Positions 53,476-63,705 of a DNA stretch of 64,000 bases are shown in pieces. The stretch spans positions 2,232,001-2,296,000 of the forward strand of contig CP085629.1 of the NCBI GenBank assembly GCA_024704175.1, in the 5' to 3' direction. The DNA comes from Paenibacillus sp. P25. GTDB lineage: Bacteria > Bacillota > Bacilli > Paenibacillales > NBRC-103111. The translations under genes and the position numbers were made by a program. Within the stretch, counting starts at the first letter, position 1. Each line of letters opens with the position of its first letter. A model generated the notes under the pieces. That model ran no database searches and was not told the DNA's origin. It saw only the letters and a program-made list of their open reading frames with translations.

Positions 53476-55053
53476 TCAAGTCAAACCAAATATTTTCGGA
53501 TAAAATAGGCCGGCGTGCAGCTCCAGGCATGGCAGTAGCTGTTGATGAGATTCTTTGCCGTATGGTGAGAAGGCTTTATCTTCCGGATGATAAACCTCCC
53601 AGAACGTATCCGCTCCGTCCCCGATCATTCCACCCCAGTAGATACGCATCTGCTCTATCGCTCTATCCTGCTTTCCGCTTTCCATTAAGGCCTCGATCAA
53701 ATGATGGTACATATAGGGCGTATTGATCCGAACAGCCGAAGGTTCATCAAACAGTCGTTCCAAGATTTCGCCGTTCTCCCGGCGGTCTTTTACTCCCGCA
53801 AGGGTCATCCAGATTTGTGAGGCCCAGGACACCTGCGCCGCTGGTCCGCTGATAAACCAGCCTCTCTCCTCATCCCACAAATGTTGAAGTGCGGCCTCGG
53901 TCACATACTCAATTTTTTCCCGGAGGAAGTTCATTTCATCGGTCAAAGCCTGAGCCTCGGCAAGCTTGAGCCCTTTCTTCAGGCAATAAAGAAGGATCGC
54001 CTGGGCGGAGGCCTGCTTGTTCAGCTCCGGCCGCCAATCGATAAAGCACCACCAGGTCTCGTCCTCCTTGACGATCCCTCGCTCATCCAGCCGGCGTAGC
54101 CCGATTTGGATCTGCTCCCACGCGACCGGCCATAAATCCAGCAGCGCCTCCCGGTCCCGGGTGGCTTCGTAGTAATCACATAGCGTTGCCACGAAGAATA
54201 ATGCATAATCATAAAGAAGTGTGTCATCCACATGGGGCTCCGGCTTCTCGAATACGCAGGCTCCCACCTCGCCGCCTTCCAGCAAGCATACCTCCAAACA
54301 AATATAAGCGGCGCTTCACCAAGTCGTTGTTTCGGAACGTGTAATAATTCGCCAGCGCCTGCAGCCTTTAAGTCTCCGATCCATAAGCGCCTATCCCGCT
54401 TCGGTCCGTCCTCGAACACGGTTTGCATGCAATCCTGCAGCGTCTTTCTCCCGATCCGGTCCATAAGCTTCAGGTCCTGCGGGATATGCTCCGGAAGCGG
54501 CTTCGGCTTGGCAACGTCCGCGGAAGTGACGGCCGTGCAGTGAATGTCCGTGAAGCCGACCGTGTATTTCCGGGAAGTATCGAGCACAACGACCCTCAAG
54601 AGCCGGAAACAGTAGCGCCGCGGCAGACGGATCTCAGCGGGCAGCACATCGACATACACCGTTTCCTCCTGGAGCCAGGACCTGCTGAGCCAACCGCTGT
54701 ACGTGTCGAACGATTCGGCGACCTCACACGGCATTTCTCCAAAAATAAGCTTGAGCCCCAGCGGGGCGTCGGGGGCTCCCTACGGCCTTGACGGAAAGCG
54801 CAACGTATCCCACCCAGTGATCGCCAAAGTCGAGAATAAAGCTGTCGTCCTTACCGAACGATTGGTCCTTAAACTCATTCCAGCTTTGAGCCTCTTGTAT
54901 TTTCCAGCCTTGAAAAGCCGCACAGTCCTGAATCACTTCTACCACGCGGCTTGGAGATACCTTCGTTTGAAACAGTTCCGGGGTGAGCTTCTCCGCTTCC
55001 TCGACCAACCGTTCGTTTCTTCTCATACGTGCATTATTCGTATTCATATTCAT
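53476..55053 (-). CDS. Alpha-L-rhamnosidase-like glycoside hydrolase (two frameshifts)
   Basis: About 525 residues. An N-terminal beta region is followed by an (alpha/alpha)6 barrel with [38 protein letters not shown] and GADTFWEVY, a pattern of GH78-like enzymes in which the acid residues of DGPKRDR and TFWE are candidates for catalysis. Frameshifts near 54765 (GGGGG run) and 54300. No signal peptide, so it works on imported oligosaccharides. Last gene of the ABC transporter operon. Confidence 0.78.
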
Positions 55054-55092
55054 CAGTTTTGTCCTTCCCCGAAATTTTTGCTGGAGCGACCC

Positions 55093-55923
55093 TTAGCCTT
55101 TAACAGACCCCGCCGTCATTCCCGCCACGATCTTCTTGTTGAAAAAAATAAACAGCAGGAGCGGCGGCAGAGTGATGAGCAGAACGTTCGTGAACAAAAG
55201 GTTCCACTGGGTTACGAATTGACTTTGAAAGTTATACAGCGTCAGCTGTACCGTCGCATTCTTGGCCCCGGGGAAGAAATACAACGGATTCGTAAAATCG
55301 TTAAATATGCTGACCGAAGAGGTTACAATAACGGTCGCCGTGACCGGCTGAAGAAGCGGCAGAATCATCCCGAAGAACAGTCGGAGCGGACTGCGGCCGT
55401 CGACAACGGCCGCTTCATCGATTTCGCGCGGAATGGCGGCCATAAAGCCCTTATACAGCAGGACGCAGAACGGAAAGCCGAGTGCGATCTCGACCAGGAC
55501 AAGTCCGGTCATCGTTTTAAAGAGCCCCAGGCCGTCCAGCACCCAAATCGTAGGTACGATAGCGGGCGGTATAATCAATCCGGCCAAGACGAAGAAGTTA
55601 ATCCACGGCGTCGCCCTATCCGTTCTTCGCTGCATGACGAAAGCGGCCATCGAACAGACCAGTATGAGGCCTGCGATCGAAAGCACGGTAAGGACGGTGC
55701 TGTTAAAGAAGGCTGTCAGCAGCATATAATTGCGGGCCTTGATCACCTCTACGATGTTCTCCCAGAGATGAATCGATTTCGGCCAGGCGAGACTCAGCAG
55801 AGATGATTCCTGCTTGTCCTTGATCGCGTTGACTATCACAAAATAGAAAGGGACCCAGAACAGGACAACCGTAGCAAGGACCGCGGATGCCTCGATCAAG
55901 AACTGTTTAAGTTTCCTGCTCAT
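55093..55923 (-). CDS. Carbohydrate ABC transporter permease (MalG/LplC-like)
   Basis: 276 residues, six helices. The EAA loop that docks the ATPase reads REIDEAAVVDGRSPLRLFFGMILP. The last residues (MTAGSVKG) are typical of this permease class. Overlaps the first permease by ATGA. No ATPase gene is present; such transporters often share MsmX. Confidence 0.92.
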   Translation of the reverse strand: MSRKLKQFLIEASAVLATVVLFWVPFYFVIVNAIKDKQESSLLSLAWPKSIHLWENIVEVIKARNYMLLTAFFNSTVLTVLSIAGLILVCSMAAFVMQRRTDRATPWINFFVLAGLIIPPAIVPTIWVLDGLGLFKTMTGLVLVEIALGFPFCVLLYKGFMAAIPREIDEAAVVDGRSPLRLFFGMILPLLQPVTATVIVTSSVSIFNDFTNPLYFFPGAKNATVQLTLYNFQSQFVTQWNLLFTNVLLITLPPLLLFIFFNKKIVAGMTAGSVKG

Positions 55924-56786
55924 AAATCCACCTCCTTTTTGTTTAGGAACATGTACAGCGGGAAGGCGAGCAGCGATACGAACAAGAACAGGATAACGTT
56001 GCCGGCTGTAGCCAGTCCGTAAAAGCCGCTTTGATATTGTTTATAAATAATCGAAGCAATCAAGTCCGTCGTAAAGCCGGGACCTCCCTTGGTCATGGCC
56101 CATACGAGATCAAATGAACGGAGACCGCCGATAAAGGCAAGGATGATGACCGAATTGGTCGCAGGGCGGCTGAGCGGGACGATGATGTTCCAGAATTTAT
56201 TGTACGCGCCGCCTCCGTCGATCTGCAGGGCTTCGTAATATTCAACCGGAATCGACATAATGCCGGCAATATAGATGACCGTGGCAAATCCGACGCCCTT
56301 CCATACATCCACCAAAGCCACGGACAATAACGCGATCCGCGTATCGCCCAGCCAATCCGGACCGGTTATACCAATGGCCGTGAGAGCCGAATTGATAACC
56401 CCTTCCGTCGGATGCATCATCATGCTGAAGGAGATGCCCACCGCAATCGTGCTCAGCAAGGTCGGAAAGAAAATGACGGATCTTAAATAATCCTTCGTAC
56501 GTATCCGCGAGGTGAGAAATACGCCGAGCAGCAGCCCAAGGACGACCTTCAAGCCGCATGTCACCATAGCGTAAATGAATGTATTCTGAAAGCCGATGAC
56601 CAAAGAAGGCTCCTTAAAAAAGCTTATGAAATTCTCCAGTCCGGTAAATTCCCATTCCGAGAGCGTCCAGCGGGTCATGCTGAAGAAAAAAGATAATAAT
56701 GTCGGCAATAAAAAGATGACAAAATAAATAATCCCGGCCGGCAGCAAAAACGCATAGGAATAGTTTCGCTTCATGACTCGATTCAT
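55920..56786 (-). CDS. Carbohydrate ABC transporter permease (MalF/LplB-like)
   Basis: 288 residues, six helices. EAA loop in YYEALQIDGGGAYNKFWNIIVP. Start moved to ATG 56786 (AGGAGG, 7 nt) from the longer open frame beginning at 56834. The hairpin just upstream separates it from the binding-protein gene. Confidence 0.92.
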   Translation of the reverse strand: MNRVMKRNYSYAFLLPAGIIYFVIFLLPTLLSFFFSMTRWTLSEWEFTGLENFISFFKEPSLVIGFQNTFIYAMVTCGLKVVLGLLLGVFLTSRIRTKDYLRSVIFFPTLLSTIAVGISFSMMMHPTEGVINSALTAIGITGPDWLGDTRIALLSVALVDVWKGVGFATVIYIAGIMSIPVEYYEALQIDGGGAYNKFWNIIVPLSRPATNSVIILAFIGGLRSFDLVWAMTKGGPGFTTDLIASIIYKQYQSGFYGLATAGNVILFLFVSLLAFPLYMFLNKKEVDL

Positions 56787-56810
56787 CGGGGCTCCTCCTG
56801 TTCTTGAACG

Positions 56811-56843
56811 GAATCGGCCTTGCTTGGCAGGCAAGGCCGATTC
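56811..56843 (-). promoter_or_regulatory. Intercistronic hairpin after the binding-protein gene
   Basis: Perfect 13-bp stem GAATCGGCCTTGC/GCAAGGCCGATTC, loop of 7, no long T run. Such hairpins raise the binding protein's mRNA level over that of the permeases, either by partial termination or by blocking 3' decay. Confidence 0.65.
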
Positions 56844-56867
56844 ATTCTTAGCAGTCCTATGTGTATG

Positions 56868-58191
56868 CTACCAGCCGGCAAGTCCGAGCTGCTTCGCCTG
56901 CTTCTCAACATCCTGATCGTAGGACTTGGCTCCATCCTTGGCGGATTTGATCCCGGAGCCAACCTCAACCGTAATTTGCGGCAGATTCGGTCCCTTGATC
57001 GGGGAGACGAATTCCAACGCGGATGCCGTTTTTCCGGTGTCGAAGTAGCTCGTCATGTCCTTTACCGCAGGAGCTACGTTATCCGTGAGCTTCATATCTT
57101 TGATTAAGTATGGACCGGTCGGCTTGGATACCGCAGCAGAGGCCGTCATGCCTTCAGCGGAGGCGATGAATTCCACAAATTTCTTCGCTTCCTCGAGGTG
57201 CGGGCTCTTCTTGTAAATGTAGGCGGCATCCGGCATCCAGACAGTCAAGCCATTGGTTGAAGCATCATCGCCGGGCTGGGCAAAGAAGCCGATATCGTTC
57301 ATCTTATCCGGGAAGTTTTGTTCGAGCGCGGGAAGCGCAAAGGACAGCATCGGATAATGAGCCCCTTTGCCTTCGGCCAGCATCTTGAGTCCGGCGTCAT
57401 AGGCTGTGGCCAAAAAATCTTTATTCATAAAGCCCTTCTTGTTCAGTTCCTCAAGCTTCTCGAAGCTTCTGAGAGCGGCAGGGTCCGTGCTGTATTTGGC
57501 CTTGTTCGCCGTGTAATCATCCGCAAACTTCGGATTTTTCACCTGCACGTTATAATAATCGGCGAGAACCACCAATTGGGCCGTCCAGCTGTCTTTATAC
57601 GTACCGATCACCGGGGTAATCCCCGCCGTCTTAATCTTCTCATTGTTGGCGATGAGTTCCGCCCATGTTTTGGGAACGGAAAGACCAAGATCCTTATACA
57701 CTTTCTTGTTATAGAACCAGCCGCCAGCCATAGTCGAGGCGTAAGGCACCCCATACAGCTTGCCTTTAAAGGTGACTGCGGGCTTGAACGAGTCGACCAC
57801 ATTCTTCATGAACGGTTCACCCGTCAGATCCAGCAGATTAAGTTCCGGATTAAGCGCTTGCAGGAGCGAGCCCGAGTTGTAGAAGAAGACGTCGGCCATG
57901 TCTCCCGTCGATAAGCGGGTTTTCACCAGGTTGTCGCCTTCCCCGCCGCCCGGACGCGTTTCCGTATCGACCGTAATGTTCGGATATTTCTTCTGGAAAG
58001 CGTCTACAATCGCTTTCGCACTGTTGACCGAATCCTGCGTGTTATCGATCAGCAGGGACAGCTTCACTTTTTTGTCGGACGAGCCCGTATTGGACGCTCC
58101 GCCGGACTCGCTTGAACTGTTTCCGCGAGCCTGACAAGGCTCCGGTCAGCATGACCGCTGTCGAGAGCAAGGCGATCGTTGTTTTTTTCAT
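56868..58191 (-). CDS. Extracellular sugar-binding lipoprotein (one frameshift)
   Basis: About 440 residues, family 1 solute-binding protein. The signal peptide MKKTTIALLSTAVMLTGALSG leads to a lipobox whose Cys falls at the frameshift near 58125; after it comes a Ser/Gly-rich linker and KVKLSLLIDNTQDSVNSAKAIVDAF. Delivers an oligosaccharide to the two permeases encoded downstream. AGAGGGGG lies 8 nt before ATG. Probably controlled by the regulatory pair encoded upstream. Confidence 0.9.
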
Positions 58192-58297
58192 CTAAGAATC
58201 CCCCTCTTCCGTATTAGGTGGTGGCTTATGATTTCATTGTAGTCCTTCCGGAGGAGGATCGGCAGTGCGTCATTTTTCGGATTCGCGTCCGATTTTT

Positions 58298-59794
58298 TCA
58301 GGTAGGTGTCATTCCCGACGAATACTGCCCCGGCGTAACGCCCGCATATTTCTTGAATACTTCGGAAAAATGGCGATAGGTATGGTAACCGACCTTCTCG
58401 CTGACTTCCTGTACGCGAAGCCCCCGGCTTAGAAGACTCTTAGCCAGCTCCATCCGGTACCTCGTCAAATATTTGATATAGGATTCGCCCATCTCTTCCT
58501 TGAACAGCATGCTGAAATACGTCGGATTCATCCCCACATGCTCCGCTACCTCCTGCAAGGTCAAATCCCGGCTGCAATACTTCTCTAGATAAATCCTGGC
58601 CGCTTCCACCGCGGAATGCTTCGTTTGTTCCCGTGCGGCAATGCTCCAATCGGCCAGCCTCTCGAACTGCGCGCGGAACCACGCGGCGACGTCTTCCTTG
58701 CCCGCGAGCTCCCTCAGCTCCGTATGCGGCTTGTAGCTGTCCATGAGCCCGGCAGTTCTGTCGCCCCCGCTCTTCTTCGCTTCCTCCAGCCCGAGATAAA
58801 TCAGCTTCAGCATTTCGTGTTCGGCGAGCTCCGCATCCGGTTTCCCGGACTTCAGCCAGCTTAAGAAGCTTTCGACCTGTTCCATCAAACCCGCCCGGTT
58901 TCCGGAGCGCAGACTCAGAATGATCGCTTCTTCCCGATCGGTAATTCCCTCCGGCGAAGTGATCCGTTCCCCCAGGTCCTCGAAGCGAACGATCCCGGTC
59001 AGGCCCAGGAATCGGGCGGACCGCAAAGCACGCTGCGCTTCTTTATAACTGAATGGAGCCTCTGAAAGCCGCATATACAGCTTGCCGCAGCCCACCGCCG
59101 TTCCAGCCTGTTCGGCCGCTTCATCCGCTTCCTCCCACAGCTCCTGCCGCAAAGGCCCGAAATGAAACAGAGCCATGATCCGTTCCGCACCGTGCCCCAC
59201 GTTTACAGCTCTGTAGGCTGCATCCTTCGGGAATGCGCATGAATCGGATTCCATGGCCAGCACGGTAATTCCGGTGACCTGCTCCCATTCCGGGCCGAAC
59301 GTATCCCGCCAAGCGGTACTCTCTTCCAACCCGTTCAGCAGTAAATCCAGCGTCGCCTTCTCCAGCGACTCGCCGCGGCTCGCTTCCCATTTTTGCTGAA
59401 ACTCCTGCGCCGCTTTTTGTTTATGATAGCGTTCCAGCACCTTCCCGACGGCTTTCTCAATACTTGGTATCGTGATAGGCTTTTCCATATAATCCGCAAC
59501 GCCCAATTGAATGGCCCGCTTCACGTATTCAAATTCATTGAACCCGCTGAATACGATGCAGAAGGTATCCGGGGCTTCCCGCATCACCTGCTCTATGAGC
59601 TCCAGACCGTCCATTCCCGGCATCCGAATGTCGGTCAGGATAATGTCCGGCTGATGCGCCCGGAACAGCTCAAGTGCGGCAAGACCGTCTCCCGCCGTTC
59701 CTACCAGCCGAATTCCCAAGCTTGTCCAATCGATCATTTCCTCTACGCCTCGCAGAACAATGTACTCATCGTCAAATACCGCTGCTTTCAGCAT
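58298..59794 (-). CDS. YesN-type response regulator with AraC DNA-binding domain
   Basis: 498 residues. Receiver (DDEYIVLRG, phospho-Asp in DIILTDIRMPGMDG, Lys in MEKPI), a long middle region, and a C-terminal pair of AraC helix-turn-helix units with DLTLQEVAEHVGMNPTYFSMLFK and PGQYSS. Start ATG 59794 with AAGGAGG 9 nt upstream; it overlaps the kinase by 23 nt. Activates the sugar operon that follows. Confidence 0.93.
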   Translation of the reverse strand: MLKAAVFDDEYIVLRGVEEMIDWTSLGIRLVGTAGDGLAALELFRAHQPDIILTDIRMPGMDGLELIEQVMREAPDTFCIVFSGFNEFEYVKRAIQLGVADYMEKPITIPSIEKAVGKVLERYHKQKAAQEFQQKWEASRGESLEKATLDLLLNGLEESTAWRDTFGPEWEQVTGITVLAMESDSCAFPKDAAYRAVNVGHGAERIMALFHFGPLRQELWEEADEAAEQAGTAVGCGKLYMRLSEAPFSYKEAQRALRSARFLGLTGIVRFEDLGERITSPEGITDREEAIILSLRSGNRAGLMEQVESFLSWLKSGKPDAELAEHEMLKLIYLGLEEAKKSGGDRTAGLMDSYKPHTELRELAGKEDVAAWFRAQFERLADWSIAAREQTKHSAVEAARIYLEKYCSRDLTLQEVAEHVGMNPTYFSMLFKEEMGESYIKYLTRYRMELAKSLLSRGLRVQEVSEKVGYHTYRHFSEVFKKYAGVTPGQYSSGMTPT

Positions 59795-61548
59795 ACCATC
59801 GGCCCTCCTTGCCCATGGGATTAAAACGCAGTTCGATTCGGGTTCCCCGACCCGCCTCACTCGTGATTCGGAATGAGCTGGATTCGCCGTAATAAAGCTT
59901 CATTCTTTCCCGGACATTCCGCATCCCGTAGCCTTGTTCAATGGCCTCCCTGCTCCTCAATCCAACTCCGTCATCCTCTACGGTGAATACCAGAAATGCC
60001 CCGTCCCTGCGGCCGGTAAGACGAACCGTCCCTGGACCGACCTTCGGTTCCAGCCCGTGATAAATCGCATTCTCTACCAGAGGCTGAAGCAGGAGCTTCA
60101 TGATCTCCATACCTTTGATCGAGGCATCAATATCTTCAATCAACTCGAATCTGCCGTTATAGCGGATATTTTGAATGGTCATATAATGCTCGATGTGCTT
60201 GAGCTCTTTATAAACCGGAATAAGCTCCTTCCCTTTATTAAGACTGAGCTTAAAACTCTCCGAAAGGGAAACGGCCATTTGTGCGATATCGTGATTTTTT
60301 TGCAGCGTGGCCATCCAATAGATCGAATCGAGGGTATTGTACAGAAAATGCGGCTTGATTTGCGCCTGAAGTGCCCGAAGCTCCGCCTCCCGCTCCTTGA
60401 GCTCGGAATGGACGAGCCGTTCGCTGAGCATTTGGTTCTCCGACGCCATCCGTTTGAAGGTCTCGCCTATCGCCCCAACCTCATCGTTATCAAAGCGTTC
60501 CTCGAAGGTTCGCGCCCCCATCGTCCAATCAATCATCATCTTCTTGATCCGCAGGAGAGGGCGCGTGATGCTGCCCGAAACAAAGATGGAAATCACAAAC
60601 GCAAAGAGGGCCATCGAACCGGCGATGAAGGTCGTCACCCCTCTGATCTTGTTGGACTGCAGGAGAAGCTCTTTCAGCTGAACCACATGGACGAATGTCC
60701 AATCCGTCGTGGGATTCTGATAACGGCTGATCAAGTACCCGGCCTTCTCCAGCTCGTTCAGTGTTGTGGTCATGTCTTCAGCCGCAGGGAGCTCTAAATC
60801 GGAACGCTCGTTCGTAAAGATCCGGTGGATCCCCGCCGGCGTTTGCTCCAATGCCATAAATCCCCTAAGCTGTTGCTCTCGTTGAAAATGTCGCCAAACA
60901 TCGATTTCGTCACATTCATAATGAGCAGGCCGTCGGTTCCCCGCTTGCCGTGGCCGCATTTCGGAACAGCTTGACGGTTGTAAACACATCGTTGTTTTGT
61001 CCGAAGACATCATAGCCGACGAACACGACCCGGCCTTGCGCGGCCACCGCTTGCCGGTACCAATCCGATTGCTCGATGAGCTCCTTCTTGGCGACCCTTT
61101 CATAAATCCCCGCGTCATCGGACCGGCCTGAGCATATCGTATTAAAGTCATTATTCAGCAGACAAATAGAGGAAATATACCGGGTATCGAATTGGTTGTT
61201 GCTGATCGCCTTCTGCAGACGGTTCGCCGCCGAGGCTTCCAGATCCGTCCTGGAGGACAGTTCTTTCGAGTTGCTGTAAATTAACGCCTGCCGAATTTCC
61301 TCATTCACCACAATCGACCGGTTAAGCGTTATCAAATTGCGGAACAGCATGTCCGCGACTTCGCTTGACGTTTTCAGGTGATCCTCGAACACCCGGGTAT
61401 TCGTCTCCATCAGGGTTTGCTTCGCAATATTAAAGGACATATATCCCAGAATGAATAACGGCGGCAGGGAAATGGCGATCATTGCCGCCAGGAACCGCCT
61501 TCGAAGCGTTCGGAACCTCAGTCTGGATAAGACGGCGCGGATTTGCAT
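59772..61548 (-). CDS. YesM-type sensor histidine kinase (two frameshifts)
   Basis: About 592 residues. Two membrane helices enclose a large extracellular dCache-like sensor; HAMP and the His_kinase domain (QIKPHFLYNTLDSIYWM, the phosphorylated His) and the ATPase G box VEDDGVGL follow. Frameshifts near 60945 (GGGG) and 60875 compensate each other and only alter about 23 residues. ATG 61548 with GGGAGAGGGG is a better start than 61581. Confidence 0.92.
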
Positions 61549-61645
61549 TCGCCCCTCTCCCTTTCTCTTTTTTAGCAACATTATATATCATTTCATAGTT
61601 AACCTCGTCAATCTTTTATTGTAGCCGCAAGACTCGCTTCCGTAA

Positions 61646-61675
61646 GAAAAAAAGCCGCCGCTAGTACGCGGCGAC
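61646..61675 (-). terminator. Intrinsic terminator of the YdcZ-Crp-YdcZ operon
   Basis: Minus-strand stem GTCGCCGC/GCGGCGGC, 6-nt loop, seven T, 16 nt after the stop. Confidence 0.85.
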
Positions 61676-61691
61676 CTGCAAGAATCCCTAT

Positions 61692-62171
61692 TTACTTTAA
61701 CCCCTGCGCTGCGGAACTCGAACGGGATTCTACCTTAGTTCCGCCGATTTTAAAGACCACGATGCCCCCCACGATGATTGTCGCACCTAACAGCTTGGTG
61801 AATGTAAAAGGAACTTTAGCAAGTCCCAGCCATCCAAGCGAGTCCCATAAGATCGCGAACCCAAGCTGCGAAGTAAGAATAATCGAGACGGCATATGTGG
61901 GGCCCAGTCTTTTCATCCCTTGAACAAGACAGGTCACTACCCCGATCCCTATCAGACCGCTGAACCCGTACCACGTCTGCATAGGCTGAAAATGGAGCAA
62001 AGACGATCCTTCAAACAATAATCCGAGCAGAAGCGACGCCAAGAAACCAAGCCCTAATACTAAAACGGTCGTTGACCAGGTTCCTGCACGCTCGTTTACT
62101 TTACTGTTGAATATATTTTGCAAACCGACAAGCGAGCCTGCAATCACCGCCAGCAATAAGCCTGAAAGCAT
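61692..62171 (-). CDS. YdcZ-family (DUF606) small DMT transporter subunit
   Basis: 159 residues, five predicted helices (SGLLLAVIAGSLVGLQNIFN at the start). The family is half-size DMT exporters that work as pairs. ATG 62171 (AGGAGG, 6 nt) is preferred over GTG 62186. Partner gene at 62911. Confidence 0.85.
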   Translation of the reverse strand: MLSGLLLAVIAGSLVGLQNIFNSKVNERAGTWSTTVLVLGLGFLASLLLGLLFEGSSLLHFQPMQTWYGFSGLIGIGVVTCLVQGMKRLGPTYAVSIILTSQLGFAILWDSLGWLGLAKVPFTFTKLLGATIIVGGIVVFKIGGTKVESRSSSAAQGLK

Positions 62172-62186
62172 GCTGTCCCTCCTCAC

Positions 62187-62885
62187 TCATTCATAGATAT
62201 TGTGGCTTACGAGCGACTCCAGCTTTTCCCAATCCCGAATCGCAATGCCGTCTTTGCTGCGAACCATCAGACCCTTCTCGCAAAATTGACGGATAATCCG
62301 GTTCAGATGCCTTGGGCTCGTTCCGATCAAATTCGCGGCATCTCTTAGATGTTCGGCACTTATTTGTTTATTCGTACAGGAATTGGTTTCGTCCATGGAT
62401 ACCGACATCAGATAGCTTGCCAGACGAATTTCCACAGGATACAGCAAATTGAAGGTTAAAAAATCGGATTTCAAGCAAAATTTCCGGCTGATGATATCCA
62501 GCAAAAATTGCAGCAAAGGCGGGTAGGCTTTACCGTACTGATCCAGCCGGCGATGATGAATCGTGATCATATCGACCGATGATACAGCTTCCACCGTATT
62601 AAGGAAACTAATGCCTCTAAGGTATTCAATTTCTCCTATGACCTCAAGCGGATTCTTGAAAGATAGTACGAGTGTTTTGCCTAGAGATGAGGTCGTGTAA
62701 ACCTTCACTTTCCCTTTGACCTGCACATACATATGATGAGCGGCTTCTCCCTGGGAACAGATCAGCTCGCCGGGATGGAATCTATGAAGCGAGAAATACG
62801 GAATCATCGCCTCTGGAAACGTATTCTCGATGTTGTGAACCTGCAAATAATGCTTTATAAGCTCCTGGTCCTCCATGATTTTCAT
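62187..62885 (-). CDS. Crp/Fnr-family regulator
   Basis: 232 residues. N-terminal cyclic-nucleotide-like beta barrel (HPGELICSQGEAAHHMYVQVKGKVKVY) and C-terminal helix-turn-helix (DAANLIGTSPRHLNRIIRQFCE). Resembles YeiL. No Cys cluster for Fnr-type iron-sulfur binding. Sits between the two YdcZ genes and probably controls them. AGGAGGT precedes ATG 62885. Confidence 0.88.
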   Translation of the reverse strand: MKIMEDQELIKHYLQVHNIENTFPEAMIPYFSLHRFHPGELICSQGEAAHHMYVQVKGKVKVYTTSSLGKTLVLSFKNPLEVIGEIEYLRGISFLNTVEAVSSVDMITIHHRRLDQYGKAYPPLLQFLLDIISRKFCLKSDFLTFNLLYPVEIRLASYLMSVSMDETNSCTNKQISAEHLRDAANLIGTSPRHLNRIIRQFCEKGLMVRSKDGIAIRDWEKLESLVSHNIYE

Positions 62886-62910
62886 GGGCGGCCCCACCTC
62901 CTGTCGCTTC

Positions 62911-63336
62911 TCATAGCTTGAGAATGACGATTCCCGCTATCATCATCCCGATCCCGATGAGATGCGGCGGCTTTATTTTCTTCTTCTCCATGCCGAACCA
63001 GCCATTACTGTCGATGATAAAAGTTAGAGCCAACTGAGCGATAAGTACGGCAGAAATGGTGAGTGTTACCCCGATCCGGTGAATCGCTGTGATGTTGTTA
63101 TAAATAATGAGCGCCGCAAAAGAACCGCCTGCTTGGTAAATCGCTCTGACATGTCTCAGCTTACGCCAGCCCTTGTCCCTAATGTAAATCACGATGAGCA
63201 AGGCGGCTATAAAACCGGTAAATTGCGTAAGCGTGGCCGTTTGCCAAGTTCCGATATTTTGGCTGATCCGTGAATTGGCCACCCCTTGAAGCGTGATGAA
63301 CGCCCCACCTAATATCGCATAGAAGATCCCGACCAT
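62911..63336 (-). CDS. YdcZ-family (DUF606) small DMT transporter subunit
   Basis: 141 residues, five predicted helices. Starts VGIFYAILGGAFITLQGVAN, closely related to the protein at 61692. ATG 63336 (AGGGAG, 7 nt) is used; the longer open frame upstream lacks a ribosome site. First gene of the operon. Confidence 0.85.
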   Translation of the reverse strand: MVGIFYAILGGAFITLQGVANSRISQNIGTWQTATLTQFTGFIAALLIVIYIRDKGWRKLRHVRAIYQAGGSFAALIIYNNITAIHRIGVTLTISAVLIAQLALTFIIDSNGWFGMEKKKIKPPHLIGIGMMIAGIVILKL

Positions 63337-63424
63337 TGTTATGCTCCCTGAATGAATTTTTATTATTGTAACGGGATCCTCGGGTGTTGGGAAGGACATA
63401 TGTCCTCTGATGCAACAAGATGGA

Positions 63425-63472
63425 CTGTATACAAAAATCCGCGGTATTCGCGGCGGTTACCTGTATACAAAA
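63425..63472. promoter_or_regulatory. Two TGTATACA boxes
   Basis: CTGTATACAAAA occurs twice, at 63425-63436 and 63461-63472, with a 36-bp centre distance and a small CCGCG/CGCGG dyad between. They lie between the divergent YdcZ operon and the small ORF at 63538. Confidence 0.45.
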
Positions 63473-63537
63473 TCGGTTAACGAGCGTATGATGTAGATGG
63501 CATGATCAAACCACTTTAAAGGAGTTGAGACTTTTTT

Positions 63538-63675
63538 ATGGGTAGTCGAAGTATCAATGAGCCTGAGCCGGATTTACCAACCGGGGAAGTCATGAATGCT
63601 AACTATCGATTTGGAGGTTTGGTTACTTATGAAAAAGTCATCAATCCTATGAAGAAAGGTATGCTGGGTTCCTGA
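63538..63675 (+). CDS. Small unrecognised protein, 45 residues
   Basis: ATG with AAAGGAG 13 nt upstream, somewhat far. Composition is polar (GSRSINEPEPDLPTGEVMNA, then NPMKKGMLGS). No membrane segment. It lies 30 nt upstream of the DUF1003 gene in the same direction. It is either a leader or small partner protein, or the remnant N-terminus of a longer gene. Confidence 0.45.
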   Translation: MGSRSINEPEPDLPTGEVMNANYRFGGLVTYEKVINPMKKGMLGS

Positions 63676-63705
63676 CTTCCTCATACTAACTGAGGAGGGA
63701 TTCCA

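Noticed and set aside
58262..58297. Hairpin TCGGA/TCCGA with six T after the YesN-type regulator
   Set aside because: The T run follows on the plus strand only, where no gene ends; the stem is only 5 bp.
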